Origin: Anthoceros angustus
Taxonomy: Eukaryota; Streptophyta; Anthocerotopsida; Anthocerotales; Anthocerotaceae
Direction of reading: 5' to 3'
Assembly: GCA_010909165.1 (NCBI GenBank)
Contig: MU008158.1
Span: forward strand, 2,505,478 to 2,569,477
Length of the DNA stretch: 64,000 nucleotides
In this document: one piece after another, positions 46,101-57,705 of the stretch
How positions within the stretch are numbered: position 1 is the stretch's first letter
How the letters are laid out: each line of letters opens with the position of its first letter
Position numbers and translations under genes: made by a program
Notes under the pieces: generated by a model
Told to the model about the DNA's origin: nothing
The model's database searches: none
Seen by the model: only the letters and a program-made list of their open reading frames with translations

Positions 46101-48450
46101 GCGTTGCGAGCAGCTACTTCTCATGAGGCGTGAAGCAGCGGAGCGGGCAAAAGCGACTGGTGTGAATACATGGCGTGTTGGTGTTGTGACTACTAGGGAA
46201 TGGATAAGGGAAGGTCGTTGGCGTGTGTGTTGAGGTGGAGTTGTGGCGGAGAGTTGAGGGAGGCGCGGAGGCAGTGTGAGGAGGGAGCGTCGTTAAACTG
46301 TTCCGGTAGTCTTGAGAAACACGGGGTTGTGGGAAGGTCCGGTGGTTGCTGTGGTCAAGAGTTGTGGAGGGGCACACTTAGGGTTGTGGAGCCGGACCCA
46401 ACAATGAAGTCCGTTGATTGGGTTGTAGAAACTCGAGCGAGAATAAGCAGTCCATTCCACTTGGGAGCGGACTCCTTACTAGCGACAGGATTGTGCGGCG
46501 CCGTCCCAAAATCGCGCCACATTTTGGCCAGATTCTTGGGAATATTGGTATGGGTTAGTAGATATGAGTAGGGGGGATTGCGGTTGTGGATGGGTGTAAT
46601 GGTCGGGCGGTTTGTGGAGTATATAGTAGGGAGGATGCACGGGGCCGGGCCGAGGGTGCGAATCTAGCGGGAGGCCCATGCTCAAAGGGAGAAGATGGGC
46701 ACGGCGGCGGGAGGGGCGGCATCAACCTCGGAGGAGGAGACTCATCCTCAGGAGGATGAATCTTGGTAAAAAGATCCCAATGTTGCGGACTTGACACGAG
46801 GAGGTAGTAAAAGGCGAGGAGAGTCCGTGAGGAGGAGGCGGAGTATTGCAGGGGTGTTGGCGGGGCCATGTGAGATGAGAAGGAGTATGTGGAGTGCCAA
46901 AATCCGATGTCAGTACTCTTGGCGGCTTGTTTTGCTTGTTTTGTTTTTGGTCGTTCTTTAAGAGGGATAGGGAGGAGTTAGCCAATAAGGCCATTTTGGC
47001 GGATTGCACCGAGTGCAATCCCTAGACCCGGTCCGTTGGGGGCGCGGAGTCCGGCGGAGTGGTCAGGTCCGGTCCAGGCGGAGTGGTCGATCGATGTCCG
47101 ACGGGTGGTCAGTCGGTCGAGCGAGGGGTGGTCAGGTCGGTCGGCGGTGTGGTCAGGTCCGGTCGAGGGGTGGTCCCCGGTCAGTCGAAGGGGTGTGGTC
47201 CGTCGGGTCGGTCCGGATTGGTCTGTCCGGCGGTCAGTGGTGGTGCAAGGCGGCGTAGTCTGGTGGCATAGTTTGGAGCGGATCTCTGCTTGGAAAGGGC
47301 GGCGGTGGAAGAAGTCGGGTGCAATGATGAGCTACGTCTGGCGGTTACCGACCAGGGTTGAGTACATACATAGGCGGGTTAGATTAGGATATGTGGGGTA
47401 TATAGGAAGCTGGCGTCAAGGCGGAGGCTATCCAGGAGTACCATCTTGGCGCTCGTGTGCTCTTGCCTTAGTGCTCGAGGCGGAGTGAGTTCTGCGTCAC
47501 CGTGCGGGATTAATTGAGTGGTAGAGGATGTGTTTAGAGCTACGGTGGCGAGCTCGCCAACACGCTTGATGGGTGCGGAGAGGGGTCGGACTGAGCTCGG
47601 GAGGTGCTCATGGTGATTTCTCGGGTGCGGACTAACCTTGGAGGCTCTTGGAGCGGAGGCTGTGGGGTTGCAGTGCGAAGCCACTCTCCATGAGCGTGAA
47701 GCGGTAGGAGGGATTAGGGGCGCTTGGGGTGACCTGGCGGGCGGAAGCCATCCTTGGAGGCTGCTGGAGCGGAGGGCATGGGGATGCGAGCCACTTCTCA
47801 TGAGCGTGGGCGGTGAGGAGGATTAGGCGCTTAGGGGTGACTGCTGGGCGGAAGCCATCCACAGGCTCTTTGGGCGTGGGGATGCAATTTGTGAGCCACT
47901 TCTCATGAGCGTGCAGTAGGAGGGATAGGAGGCGCTTGGGGTGACTGTGGCGGAAGCCATCCTTGATCTTCTTTGGAGCGGAGGTGTGGGGTTGCGGTGC
48001 AAGCTACTTCTCGTGGGGCGGAAGCACGCGGAGCAGGCAAAGCGTCTGGCAGGTGAATACAGCCGGCGTGTTGGTGTTGTGACTACTAGTGGGAATGGAT
48101 AAGGGAGGTCGCGTTAGCGTGTGTGTTGAGGTGGAGTTGTGGCGAAGAGTTGAGGGCTGGGCCAGCTGGAGTCTGTGGTAGCGGAGGCAGCGTTAAACTT
48201 TATTCCGGTAGTCTTGGAGAAACCCGGGCGGGTTTGTGGGGAGGTCCGGTGGTTCTGTGGTCCGAGAGTTGTGGAGGGCACACACTTAGGGTTGTGGAGC
48301 CGCCGGACCCAACGATGAAATCAGATTCGGTCCGGTAGGTTGTAGAGCTCGAGGCAAAACAAGCACGAGTCCATTCCACGTGGAGCGGACCCCCTTACTA
48401 CAACGACCTTATGCGGGATTGTCTGTGCCCGGTGGCCGTCGGTAATCGCG
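43169..48450. repeat. Nested tandem repeat: ~1.85-kb unit, nearly three copies, with internal arrays
   Basis: Units start at 43169, 45058 and 46894 (GTGCCAAA..CCGATGTC). The first two are 1889 and 1836 bp; the third stops after about 1.55 kb. Each unit contains an array of ~20-bp GAGTGGTCCG-type repeats (about 43315-43530, 45200-45390, 47040-47240) and, further on, three to four ~105-120-bp repeats marked by GGAGCGGAGG and GCGGAAGCCATCC (about 43910-44290, 45765-46140, 47635-48055). Shared landmarks such as GGATATGTGGGGTATATAGG occur once per unit (43661, 45518, 47385). Minus-strand translation of the 115-bp repeats is Pro-rich (RPPRMASA-type), but frames break. Confidence 0.9.
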
Positions 48451-50126
48451 CCACATGTTGTTCTCATTTTTTCCACACCCCTCCATGAGGCTGACCTTTC
48501 CAAAGCTCCGTGAATCCTGGCCGGTCTTATGTGTAGATGCCTAAAAGCATGAGGAAGATCAAGCTACGGAGGCGGTTGAGACCAGCGCTTTGGCGGCAGC
48601 CACCTTAGTAAGCGGGAGATCATGGAGGCCACGGTGGGCCGGAAGGACTATGGGACCCAAATCTGGTTGTAATTCACGAGACACAGGCGGCGTAGGTGCT
48701 CGGCGTCCACGAGCTTTGAAGGGCAAGTGGCGGCGGTGAAAAGAGCCGGGGCAAAGTCTCGACAGTGGCGGGAAAGGAGGAGGAGGACGATGTTTTGCAT
48801 CTCAAGGCTTGGGCAGGCGGCAATGGAACGAGAGGAGGAAGCGTGGTGGGCAAGGTAAGGGTAAGATTCCCGTGTGTGGGAGGGAGGGATGGGGGAGACA
48901 GCGGTGTATGGCGTCTCATTCGGCGGGGAAGGACCAAAACCGAGCACAGTCGGCTAGGGCATCGGCCGCCACATGTTCGGAGAGGAGGAAGACTCGGAGA
49001 GGCTAGATTTCACAAGGATGAGTGTCGCCATATTTGGAGAAGGCATGGGCTCACAAGCTCGTAAGTACATGGAGGCGATTGAGACATGGAGGAAGGCGCC
49101 CGCCATGTCAAGGCAAAAGTGGCAAGGATCATCCGGGCCGTTGGGGCGGTGTCTATCGACTCCTATAGAAGGGCGGTGTGGTGATGCACAAAGCTGCGAT
49201 CTTTGCAGACAAAAGGGTTAGGGGACGGCAAAGAGGTACGGCACCGGTAGCATACATCCATGAGTCCACGAAGACCCTTGCGCCAAACCGCCGTAAGCCA
49301 AACATGCTTTGCACGTTGGACGGCGTTACCTTAGCGGTAACCATGATGCTCTATTGGTAGAAGGTGAAGCGAATTGAATTCCAGGCCGCGGAGAACAGCT
49401 TGAAGCTATCACATGGTACTGACCATAAGACGGCATCATGTGGACTAATTTTGTGAAGCATGTGAAGAGTGCGAGAAGGGCACGAAACACTGTACCCTCC
49501 TAAAGCCGTGGGACACCCCTGCTTGAGCAATTTGTTCATCTTCAACTAGAGGCAAGACTTGGAGGTGTGAGCGAGCAAGCAAAGTTGATACTGCGAGGAT
49601 GCGATCGACATCTTCCTCATGATCTTTGTGGAGGAAGATCTTGATATCATTCCTCGAATGTCGAGATTTGGACATAAAGTGCTCTAGGGGCCCAAGAGGA
49701 AAAGGGTGCCGATGTCCCACGATGCTTGCAGCCCATATCCATCCTTGGTGGTATCTTCAATGTTTGTCGGTCTATAGTTTCCAAGCACGGAATTTTTAGC
49801 CATGGATATCGGCATGAAATGCAAGCACAGAATTCAGGCAGTTCTAATGCTGGATTTGGAGGCTGAAGGCTACGTTGTATTGCATTTGGAGGCTATGCAC
49901 TAATCATCTTTCTTTGTGTTGAGCTACATCTTCGTTATCTCCTTTTGCCCATGAAGGAGTGCATTTTGCAACCCGCTCCTCTGCAATCCTCTCATACATC
50001 CATTTTGGAAACATGAGCGTGTGTGCTTCATGTTGAGACATGACATATCGAGCGGACTTTGAGTGGTCCATGGTCTTTTGTATTGTCTTGCAATTTTGAA
50101 CCCTAATCTAAAGTTTTGGAGGAACA
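48451..50126. other. CACTA interior, no assigned gene
   Basis: GC-rich DNA to about 49400, then more balanced sequence. A minus-strand frame (48648-48947) has a plausible protein-like stretch (SLEMQNIVLLLLSRHC) but no recognisable domain; it may be a captured gene fragment. Confidence 0.35.
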
Positions 50127-50606
50127 ATGTTAGGAAGGAAGAAGTTATTTCTTGCAAGGACAAAAGGCACCCAAGTATGTCCCAAAGTGAGAAGTCTTGG
50201 GAGGTCTTTTGAAGAGGAGCAAGACAAGATGGATGGAGTTGTTGCCCCGAGCCAGCAAAAACTAGCTGCCATGAGGAGGAGCAAGGAGGTGGGAAGCAAT
50301 AGCTATGCATGCTTTGGGTATGGCGGGCAGAAGGGGTTTATGGACAGGTTTAGAGGGAAGTTTGAGAGGGATCCAACCCATGATGAAATCAATGCTGTTG
50401 GCACCAATCATGGGGCTTGGCTATCAAAGTTGAAAGAGTTTTGGAGGCAGTCTCAAACTAGAACTCCAGCTTTGGGTATGCAGGTGGACTCAAAGGGGCA
50501 AAAGGACAAGGCGATTAATGTGTGGACCTTGTTGAAGGATGCAGGCTATTCCATCAAAGAGTGCGATGGGAAGGTCATGGAGGCCATCTCAAAGCGAATG
50601 TCATAG
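50127..50606 (+). CDS. Hypothetical protein, 159 aa, inside the CACTA element
   Basis: An intact frame with protein-like composition: an Arg/Lys-rich start, a QQKLAAMRRSKEVG stretch, an FMDRFRGKFERDPTHDEI helix, GAWLSKLKEFWRQ and a C-terminal INVWTLLKDAGYSIKECDGK segment. I recognise no family. It lies ~300 bases from the right subterminal repeats, a place where CACTA elements can carry a TnpA-like DNA-binding gene; that role is only a guess. Upstream exons cannot be excluded. It is the only unbroken, non-repetitive frame of this size in the element. Confidence 0.4.
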   Translation: MLGRKKLFLARTKGTQVCPKVRSLGRSFEEEQDKMDGVVAPSQQKLAAMRRSKEVGSNSYACFGYGGQKGFMDRFRGKFERDPTHDEINAVGTNHGAWLSKLKEFWRQSQTRTPALGMQVDSKGQKDKAINVWTLLKDAGYSIKECDGKVMEAISKRMS

Positions 50607-50879
50607 ATGACGGGTGGATGGTGGGGCATTATCTTCCCATAAAGTTGCAAGACATCTTGAGGATGCTTGAGCATGATTAGTTAGATCGTTGTTCAAGACT
50701 ATTGTGTCTATTTTGTGATAGCACAGTTAAGTGAACTTAGTGATTTTGGTTTGTGGGACTCTTTTTACATGTGGCTATCTTTGGGGCAAGGTCTTTCTTT
50801 GAGGTGGGTGGAGAAAATTCTTAGATGCCCATGTAGCATGTAGGGGGCTGCGAGTCTAATATATTGTAGGATGTATGTG

Positions 50880-51416
50880 CAATCCCCAAATTCCCACCCC
50901 ACACACCCTAGTACTCCCTTCATTTTACTACAACAGGCATTTTACTACAACAATATAAATCGATTTACTTTACTACGATTACTTAATCCGAATTTTACTA
51001 CGGCCTTATTTTGCAGCGGTATTTTACAACGGCATATAACTCTGATTGCCTGATTAACCTAACCATGGTTACATAACTATGGTTTATAAACCATTATTAT
51101 TTAACTTCGTTAATAAACTTGAGTTAATTAACATTGGTTACTTAACCCTTTTTATTAACCACGATTATTTTTTGTAAATTCCGTTGTAGATCTTTGTAGT
51201 AATTATTGTTGTAAAGTAAACGTAGTTAAATCCTAACTGATGTATGTCAACTCGGTATAGTCCATCGTATATATATGGCTATCGGTATATAGCCATGGTA
51301 TACGATTGTGAAGACATTACCACGTGATTTATGCTTTTTAGGGCATTTTACTATAGGTGTAGTAATTCGGTAGTAATGTCCATAGTAAATACCTGTAAAG
51401 GCTGTTCGTAGTAGTG
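50880..51416. repeat. Right subterminal repeat region of the CACTA element
   Basis: TTTTACTACAACA, TTTACTACGA, TTTTACTACGG and TTTTACAACGG motifs cluster at 50927-51032, followed by AT-rich TTAACC/GGTTA-type motifs and more TACTA-type motifs up to the terminal CACTA inverted repeat. Confidence 0.7.
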
Positions 51417-51927
51417 TCCGGGGGTGGTGGCGTCTCACTGGATTGGCTCTCTCACCTCTTTTTGCTCCTGCCCCTCCCCAAATTGCTCTTCTTCCTAATG
51501 TGTGGGGCAACACCCCTTCCTCCTCCCGGGCGACGCCACTCCTCCCCGATCCGGCAATCGCGCCCCCTCCGCACTCAAAGCGCTCTTTCCTTCGACTCGC
51601 GCTGGTCACGCTCAGCCAAAGGGCACCCTGCGGTAGTCCGCGACTACGTGTCATTCTACCGTGGTGGTCAGTCCCTCTCTCCTTCTTCTTCTTCCTCTTC
51701 ATCGGTGATGTCTCTTGGGTTGGAATCCTCCTTGCTCCTTTCCTCCTGTTTGGTTTGTCCATACCTTGCTTGGAGCATTCTCAAGGAGTCTTCCTCCCCC
51801 AATTGTTGGCCGATGTTTCCACTAACTTTTTCGGGCCTTCTTAGCGTTGGACTCCTCTCCAGGCCCGGGCTCTTCCCTTGTTCGTGGGGCGAGGGAACTC
51901 CTTACCCCTCCCCCTTCATCGGCGGAT

Positions 51928-54599
51928 CTAGCTCCGCTCTTGCTCTCCTTCGGTGCTTCCCCACCACCTCACCTCCTCCGGGGGTATCTTGTGGACCCCA
52001 GGCTCCTTCATCATCCGCAGCTCAGCGGCCCGACTCTCCAGCAGCTCATGCCCTTGCCCTACTCGGTGGTGGCGGACTACGGGGTAGAGTGGTATCCACT
52101 GCAGTCCGTCAGCGGGTCCACCTGGTGACCGGGAGGCACCCTCCTGCCTCCGCGCCATCCTCCACTCTTGGCGCCGCGGCCTCTCCTCCATCTCCTGTCT
52201 CCTCGGACTCCTCGGAGTCCATATCACTTGTGGCCTCATCAAAATCGGAGGCCCCGGCTGCACCTGCTGCAGCTCCTTCCTATCATCATCGTGAGGACCC
52301 AATGTCCTCCTCTTGGCCAATCGCAATACCTCGTTGTTGGCCTTCAATATCCTGTTGTGAAGGTGGGCGCCCAAACTATGATATTGCATTTGGAGATCAT
52401 CCAGCTCCGTGGGCCATTCTCCATCTTCACACCTACCCTTGTAGGCATCCCTTGAGGTGGTCAATTCTCCCACCTTCACATGGAGGGTTACAATCTCCTC
52501 CCTTGCTTCTCTCACCGGGTTGGCCACTCCTCAAGGGCATAGTCCCAAAATCGCTCTTCCTCACCACCAAGATCCTATGCACCACCTTCTTGTGGTTCTC
52601 CTCCTCTTGGGACCTCCTCCGCTCCAGGTCCACCAATTGTTTTGCAAGCCCTTCCCTTTCCGCTTGCCAAACACCCTTCTCGCGCTCCACCTCGCAGCTT
52701 GTCGGTCTTGCGTCTCGACCAGCGCTTCTTCCAAATTGTACCGGGTCCTTCGCAATTCTTCTTCCATGTCACGAATTTTGATGGCTTGAGTGGCCATCAC
52801 CTGCTCCTGCGCCTCCACTTGCTGGGTCGCCTGCTTCTCTCTTCCTAGAGCCTCAGCCTTGCTATTCCTCTCCTGCTCTAGGTGGGCAAAATGCTCCTCC
52901 GCCTTTTGCCTCCACGAGTCCCTTTGGGTTGTTGCCCGAACAGCTCTCTCCTCGGTTTGTGACAACTTCCCCGCCAAGACCTTCTTCGCGCGCTGTTGAT
53001 CCACAAGGTTGCGTTGGAGTTTCTCCACAGCCTTCTCCAGCTTGGCTGCCTTCTCATCGAACTCCATGGCCTCCAATTGCCATTTGGTCCCTGCTCTCCT
53101 TTCCGTCATCTCTTGGGCCTTATTTGCCCGGACTTCCTCGTGGCACGCCCATAAAGAGGCTGCTAGTTCCCTAGCCCCCTTCAAATCTATACGGCTGAGT
53201 GCTTCACAAGCACTCAGCAAATCTCCTATGGGCCCGAATTCTGCCCCCACTGGCCCTTTGCTGGAAATTTCCAGCTCCCTCGCACTCCTGGGGCCATCGC
53301 GTGGCGGCGTGGGTCCTCTCACCGTCGCTCCGTCCGCTCTTCCTCCCGGTAGCGGGGATGGCGTGCGGTGCCCGCCACCAGGCTTCTTTCCTTCACTGAG
53401 GTTGCTCGCCTACTAGGGTAGGGTGCCTGCCTACCGCGGTAGTCTGCCTACCTACCGTGGTAGGTTGACCGCCATTTCACGGTAGTCCTACTCACTGGGG
53501 TAGGCCGCCTCCCTCCGCCCCCAGGTAGGTGCCTCTTCTTAAGGCACCCACGAGATGGTGGGGACTCCTCCCACCCTTGGGGTCGTCACCCCTACCGTGG
53601 TAGTCCGCCTCTCATAGACCACCACCTGGCCCTCCTTGGCCGGACCTTGCCCTTCTCCTCCTCCTTGCTCTTGTGGGGGAAAGGCCTCCCACTCCGGCAA
53701 CCTTATTGCCTCCACCTCCTCAATCCTGGGTCCTGGGGCGCTTGTGGAGGTCTGTCCTCCCATGGTCTTCCTCAGCGCAAAGGGTAGAGGCCTCTCTAAG
53801 CTTGGCTGGAGGTGGATGACCTCAAAAGGATGCCAAGCATCCTCAAGCTCTTTGCTGGTTAAGAGCCCCTCCGTCTCCCACAAATGCACCAAATAGGTGC
53901 TGAGGTAGCATGGCCTTGGCCCCTCTTCATCCACGGAATTCGGCCTAAGGAGCTTCTCCCTGTGATGGATGTAGGCCTCATACATGATGGTGCCCCAATC
54001 GCTTGGCTCCTCGAAATCTTCCACAAAATTGGAGGAAGTTGGTCTTTGAAATAGAAGTCCGTTGATAGTTCACCAACAACACAATTTTGGCAAGAGCCTC
54101 CACTTAGCTCCTTGATGCTTCGGTCTTCCGCCATTCTTGGCGTGGGCCTTCACTCCCGTCCATCATATCCGAGGACCTCTGCGGAATTTATGAGGAAATC
54201 CTCTTCCCTCCATTCGTCCTCTCGAGGAGAGCAATTCCTGAGCTCTCCTCCTCCGGCCTCCATACACAGCCGAACTTGAGTCCAACAGGTGCCGTTCGAG
54301 CATTCCTCTCCGTTAGTGCAGGGGCTCGATTGATGGAGGTTGATGTAACACTCCTCAATCAATTCCAAATTGGTGTAGGCCCATTGGCGGCCATACACCC
54401 ATCCCAATTGGATGTTGTCTTCTTCGCTTCTTGCCAAAAAATCCACCAGGGTTGAGGCCTGCAAAGCACGTAAATTGGGGCATCTCGACCTTGCCCCTCC
54501 GGCGGCGGTAGCCTCACTTCTTCTTCTTTCCTTTCCACCTCGCGAGGAGGAGCCCTTGGCAGGTGGTTCCTTCCCCTTGCCTTTTCCCGCTCGAGGCAT
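51928..54599 (-). pseudogene. Transposon-like coiled-coil protein gene, frame-broken
   Basis: Successive minus-strand frames form one plausible gene. The first (54150-54599) starts MPRAGKGKGKEPPAKGSSS with an IQLGWVYGRQWAY motif and a LIEECYINLHQ stretch. Next (53539-54024) comes an acidic region with HREKLLRPNSVDEEGPRP. Then (52561-53322) a long heptad-rich coiled coil (KAAKLEKAVEKLQRNL .. KLSQTEERAVRATTQR), then a Glu/Arg-rich tail (51928-52527). Frames change between segments. No nucleic-acid or catalytic domain is seen; gag-like or accessory proteins of plant retroelements look similar. Duplication of its 5' part next door supports mobile-element origin. Confidence 0.4.
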
Positions 54600-57500
54600 G
54601 GCGGCGTCTTACTCCAAACGCTTCCAAGGAAGGAAATTACTTCCCAATTCTAGGTGCTGGTATCCTCCAAGCTTGGCTCTCCAATGCTCCTCTTCTTCAC
54701 GACTGGCAGCAAAATCCCACCTGTGACACAATTGCAATCGTTAAACCTGGTTGTTGCTTCCCAGCTGCCGCCAATTCTCCTCGGGAGCTCTACTTCCAGG
54801 GCAAGACGGCGCCTGTAGGTGATCGCGGCGTCCTTCCTCTCGTCCTCGATTCCCTCAGTCTCGTCTTGCAGAGACGCCCAATCTTGCGCCTCCCGCCTGG
54901 CCTTCTCCACTCACGTTGCTCCATGAGCACTTCGCCTTCCTTGAGCCGGTGCGCCTCTTCTCCGTCCTCGATGCTCCAGATCGTTTGGTGGCCTCCCTCT
55001 TTTCTCAGCTGGGGTTTCTTCTCCTCTTGGCTCTCTGCCTTTCTTCCGTTCGCAAGCCGCATCGACGATGGCGATGGCAGCCTTCCTCCTTCTCCTCTTC
55101 ACGCTTACTCCCCAACTCCAGTCACAACTCTTCACGACGTGCGGATGCCTCAGTTTGAAGAGGGAGTCGCCAAAACTGCACTATGCCCTCCTTGGATTGC
55201 TGCCACCTGGAGGCTGCACAACCCTAGATTTGGTGCATCATTCCAAAATCCTAATCCTATCTAAACTGCCTATTTTCCTTTCCTGCCCGCTGTCCCTAAT
55301 TAATCACTTGCTAATTACTCTATATATTTATTCTCCTATTGGTGGGCATATATAGTGGATATTCCCCGATTCTAATTCCCTTCGGGCCGAGATCGATACC
55401 ATGGTAGTCGCCTTCGCTCGACCTACGGCGTAGTGTGGCAGCCTACGGTGATGCCCGACCCTCTTGCCGCTCGGTGCCTTCCGGTCTCGCCTAGGGGTCA
55501 TTTTGACCCGTTCTTTTCCTCGATACCCTCTGCCTCCTAATAATATCCTACAACTCCAGCTTCAAGGATTTCAGAAAATTCCCTGGCATGATCCCCTTCA
55601 ATTGTTTTAGCCAAAAAAATCGAAGTCGTTCTTCCTCCGGCTCTTTTGGGCTGGTTGCCCAAACTTTTGCATTCCACACAGCCAATCCAATTGGTCAACA
55701 TCCTTCGTAGCTCAAACCGGTCTCAAACTCCTCTCATTGATGTGGGCAAATACTTTAGGTATTTCTTTTCTGTCCTCATGACCTTGATCTCAACACATGC
55801 TTGAAATTTATAAGATGCTCATCCAAATCCTCAGCCGTGTTCCATAGAATGCCGGAAGGGCAGAGGCATCCACAGACTTTCTCTCTGTATTCCTTGACTC
55901 ACTCCTGATGCAGACTCTCAGCTATATTTACGACTTAAGTAAGATGACTTACCTTCTTGCGGGAGCAATTCCCCGACTCTCCTCCTCCGCCTCCATACAC
56001 CGCTTGCTCCTAACGGTCCAACACTGGCCGCCAGCATTCCTTCCCGCGGCAAGGGCTGCGATTGATGGAGGTTGATGTAACACTCCTCAATCAATCCAGG
56101 TAGGCCCATTGGCGGCCATACACCCATCCCAATTGGATGTTGTCTTCTTCTGCCCACTGCCGAAAATCGACCAAATCCCTGGGGTTGAGCTGCCCTGCAA
56201 AGCACGTAAATTGGGGCATCTCGACCTTGCCCCCTCCTGGCGGCGTAGCCTCCGCTGCTGCCTTCTTTCCTTTTCCACCTCGCGAGGAGGAGCCCTTGGC
56301 AGGTGGTTCCTTCCCCTTGCCTTTTCCCGCTCGAGGCATGGCGGCGGCCTACCCAAAGCGTTTCCAAGGAAGGAAATTACTTCCCAATTCTAGGTGCTGG
56401 TATCCTCCAAGCTTGGCTCTCCAATGCTCCTCTTCTTCACGATCGGCAAGAAAATCCCACATGACACAATTGCAAAAACACGGTTGTTGCTTCCCACCGC
56501 CTTCCTCGGGAGCTCTGTGGCAAGACGGCGCTCGAAAGGTGATTGCGGCGTCCTTCCTCTCGTCCTTGATTTCCTCGGTCTCGTGCAGCGCCCATCTTGC
56601 GCCCCGCCCTTGGCCTTCTCCGCACTCACACGTTGCTCCGAGCACTTCTCGCCTTCCTTCAGCCTGAGTGCGCCTCTCGCTCCTCCGTCCTCGATGCTCC
56701 AGATCGTTTGGTGGCCTCCCTCTTTTCTCCTGGCTAGGGTTTCTTCTCCTCTTCGCGCTCTGCCTTTCTTCCGTTCGCAAGCCGCATCGACGATGGCGAT
56801 GGCAGCCTTCCTCCTTCTCCTCTTCACGCTTACTCCCCAACTCCAGTCACAACTCTTCACGACGTGCGGATGCCTCAGTTTGAAGAGGGAGTCGCCAAAA
56901 CTGCACTATGCCCTCCTTGGATTGCTGCCACCTGGAGGCTGCACAACCCTAGATTTGGTGCATCATTCCAAAATCCTAATCCTATCTAAACTGCCTATTT
57001 TCCTTTCCTGCCCGCTGTCCCTAATTAATCACTTGCTAATTACTCTATATATTTATTCTCCTATTGGTGGGCATATATAGTGGATATTCCCCCCGATTCT
57101 AATTCCCCTTTCGGGCCGAGATCTCGTCAGCCTACCATGGTAGTCCGCCTTCCGCCACCACAGGCGTGTGTGGCACTCACTTGCCAGTCTCACCCTCCGC
57201 CTTCGCTGCCTTCCTCGCCTAGGGGTCATTTTGACCCGTTCTTTTCCCTGGGATACCCTCTCTGCCTCCCTAATAATATCCTACAACTCCAGCTTCAAGG
57301 ATTTCAGAAAATTCCCTGGCATGATCCCCTTCAATTGTTTTTAGCCAAAAAAAATCGAAGTCGTTCTTCCTCCGGCTCTTTTGGGCTGGTTGCCCAAACT
57401 TTTGCATTCCACACCTGGCCAATCCAATTGGTCAACATCCTTCAGGCGCTCAAACCAGGTCTCAGCTTTACCTCTCATTGATGTGGGCAAATACTTTAGG

Positions 57501-57705
57501 TATTTCTTTTCTGTCCTCATGACCTTGATCTCAACACATGCTTGAAATTTATAAGATGCTCATCCAAATCCTCAGCCGTGTTCCATAGAATGCCGGAAGG
57601 GCAGAGGCATCCACAGACTTTCTCTCTGTATTCCTTGACTCACTCCTGATGCAGACTCTCAGCTATATTTACGACTTAAGTAAGATGACTTACCTTCTTG
57701 CAGGA
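54215..57705. repeat. Tandem duplication, ~1.74-kb unit, two copies
   Basis: Copy one runs about 54215-55954 and copy two 55955-57705. Matching landmarks are 1719-1740 bases apart: TCCAAGGAAGGAAATTACTT (54626/56366), CACTTGCTAATTACTCTATA (55307/57029) and GACTTAAGTAAGATGACTTA (55931/57672). The unit includes a TATATATTTA/CATATATAG element near its middle that could be a promoter for the minus-strand gene, plus that gene's first exon-like segment. Copies differ by small indels. Confidence 0.9.
55918..56339 (-). pseudogene. Truncated second copy of the coiled-coil protein 5' end
   Basis: A duplicate of the N-terminal part (MPRAGKGKGKEPPAKGSSS..) with the better preserved variant KVEMPQFTCFAGQLNPRDLV and IQLGWVYGRQWAY. 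Past about 56090 the frame shifts and reading runs into the duplication junction at 55955, so the coiled coil is missing. Confidence 0.5.

Larger units (their letters stand above)
40947..51416. mobile_element. CACTA (En/Spm) DNA transposon, ~10.5 kb, apparently non-autonomous
   Basis: The left end reads CACTACTAGGAAAAG and the right end is the inverse of CACTACTACGAACAG, a terminal inverted repeat matching at 13 of 15 positions. The 3-bp target duplication TCC flanks both ends (40944-40946 and 51417-51419), as expected for CACTA elements. Both subterminal regions carry many TTTACTAC/TTTACAAC motifs, the usual transposase-binding arrays. No TNP2-type transposase is recognisable inside; the interior is filled by a nested tandem-repeat core, unassigned GC-rich segments and one intact 159-aa ORF. 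Orientation cannot be set without the transposase gene. Confidence 0.85.

Noticed and set aside
54215-57705. The 1.74-kb units as two LTRs of one element
   Set aside because: The copies are directly adjacent, no primer site or polypurine tract was found, and each unit includes coding sequence of the neighbouring gene.
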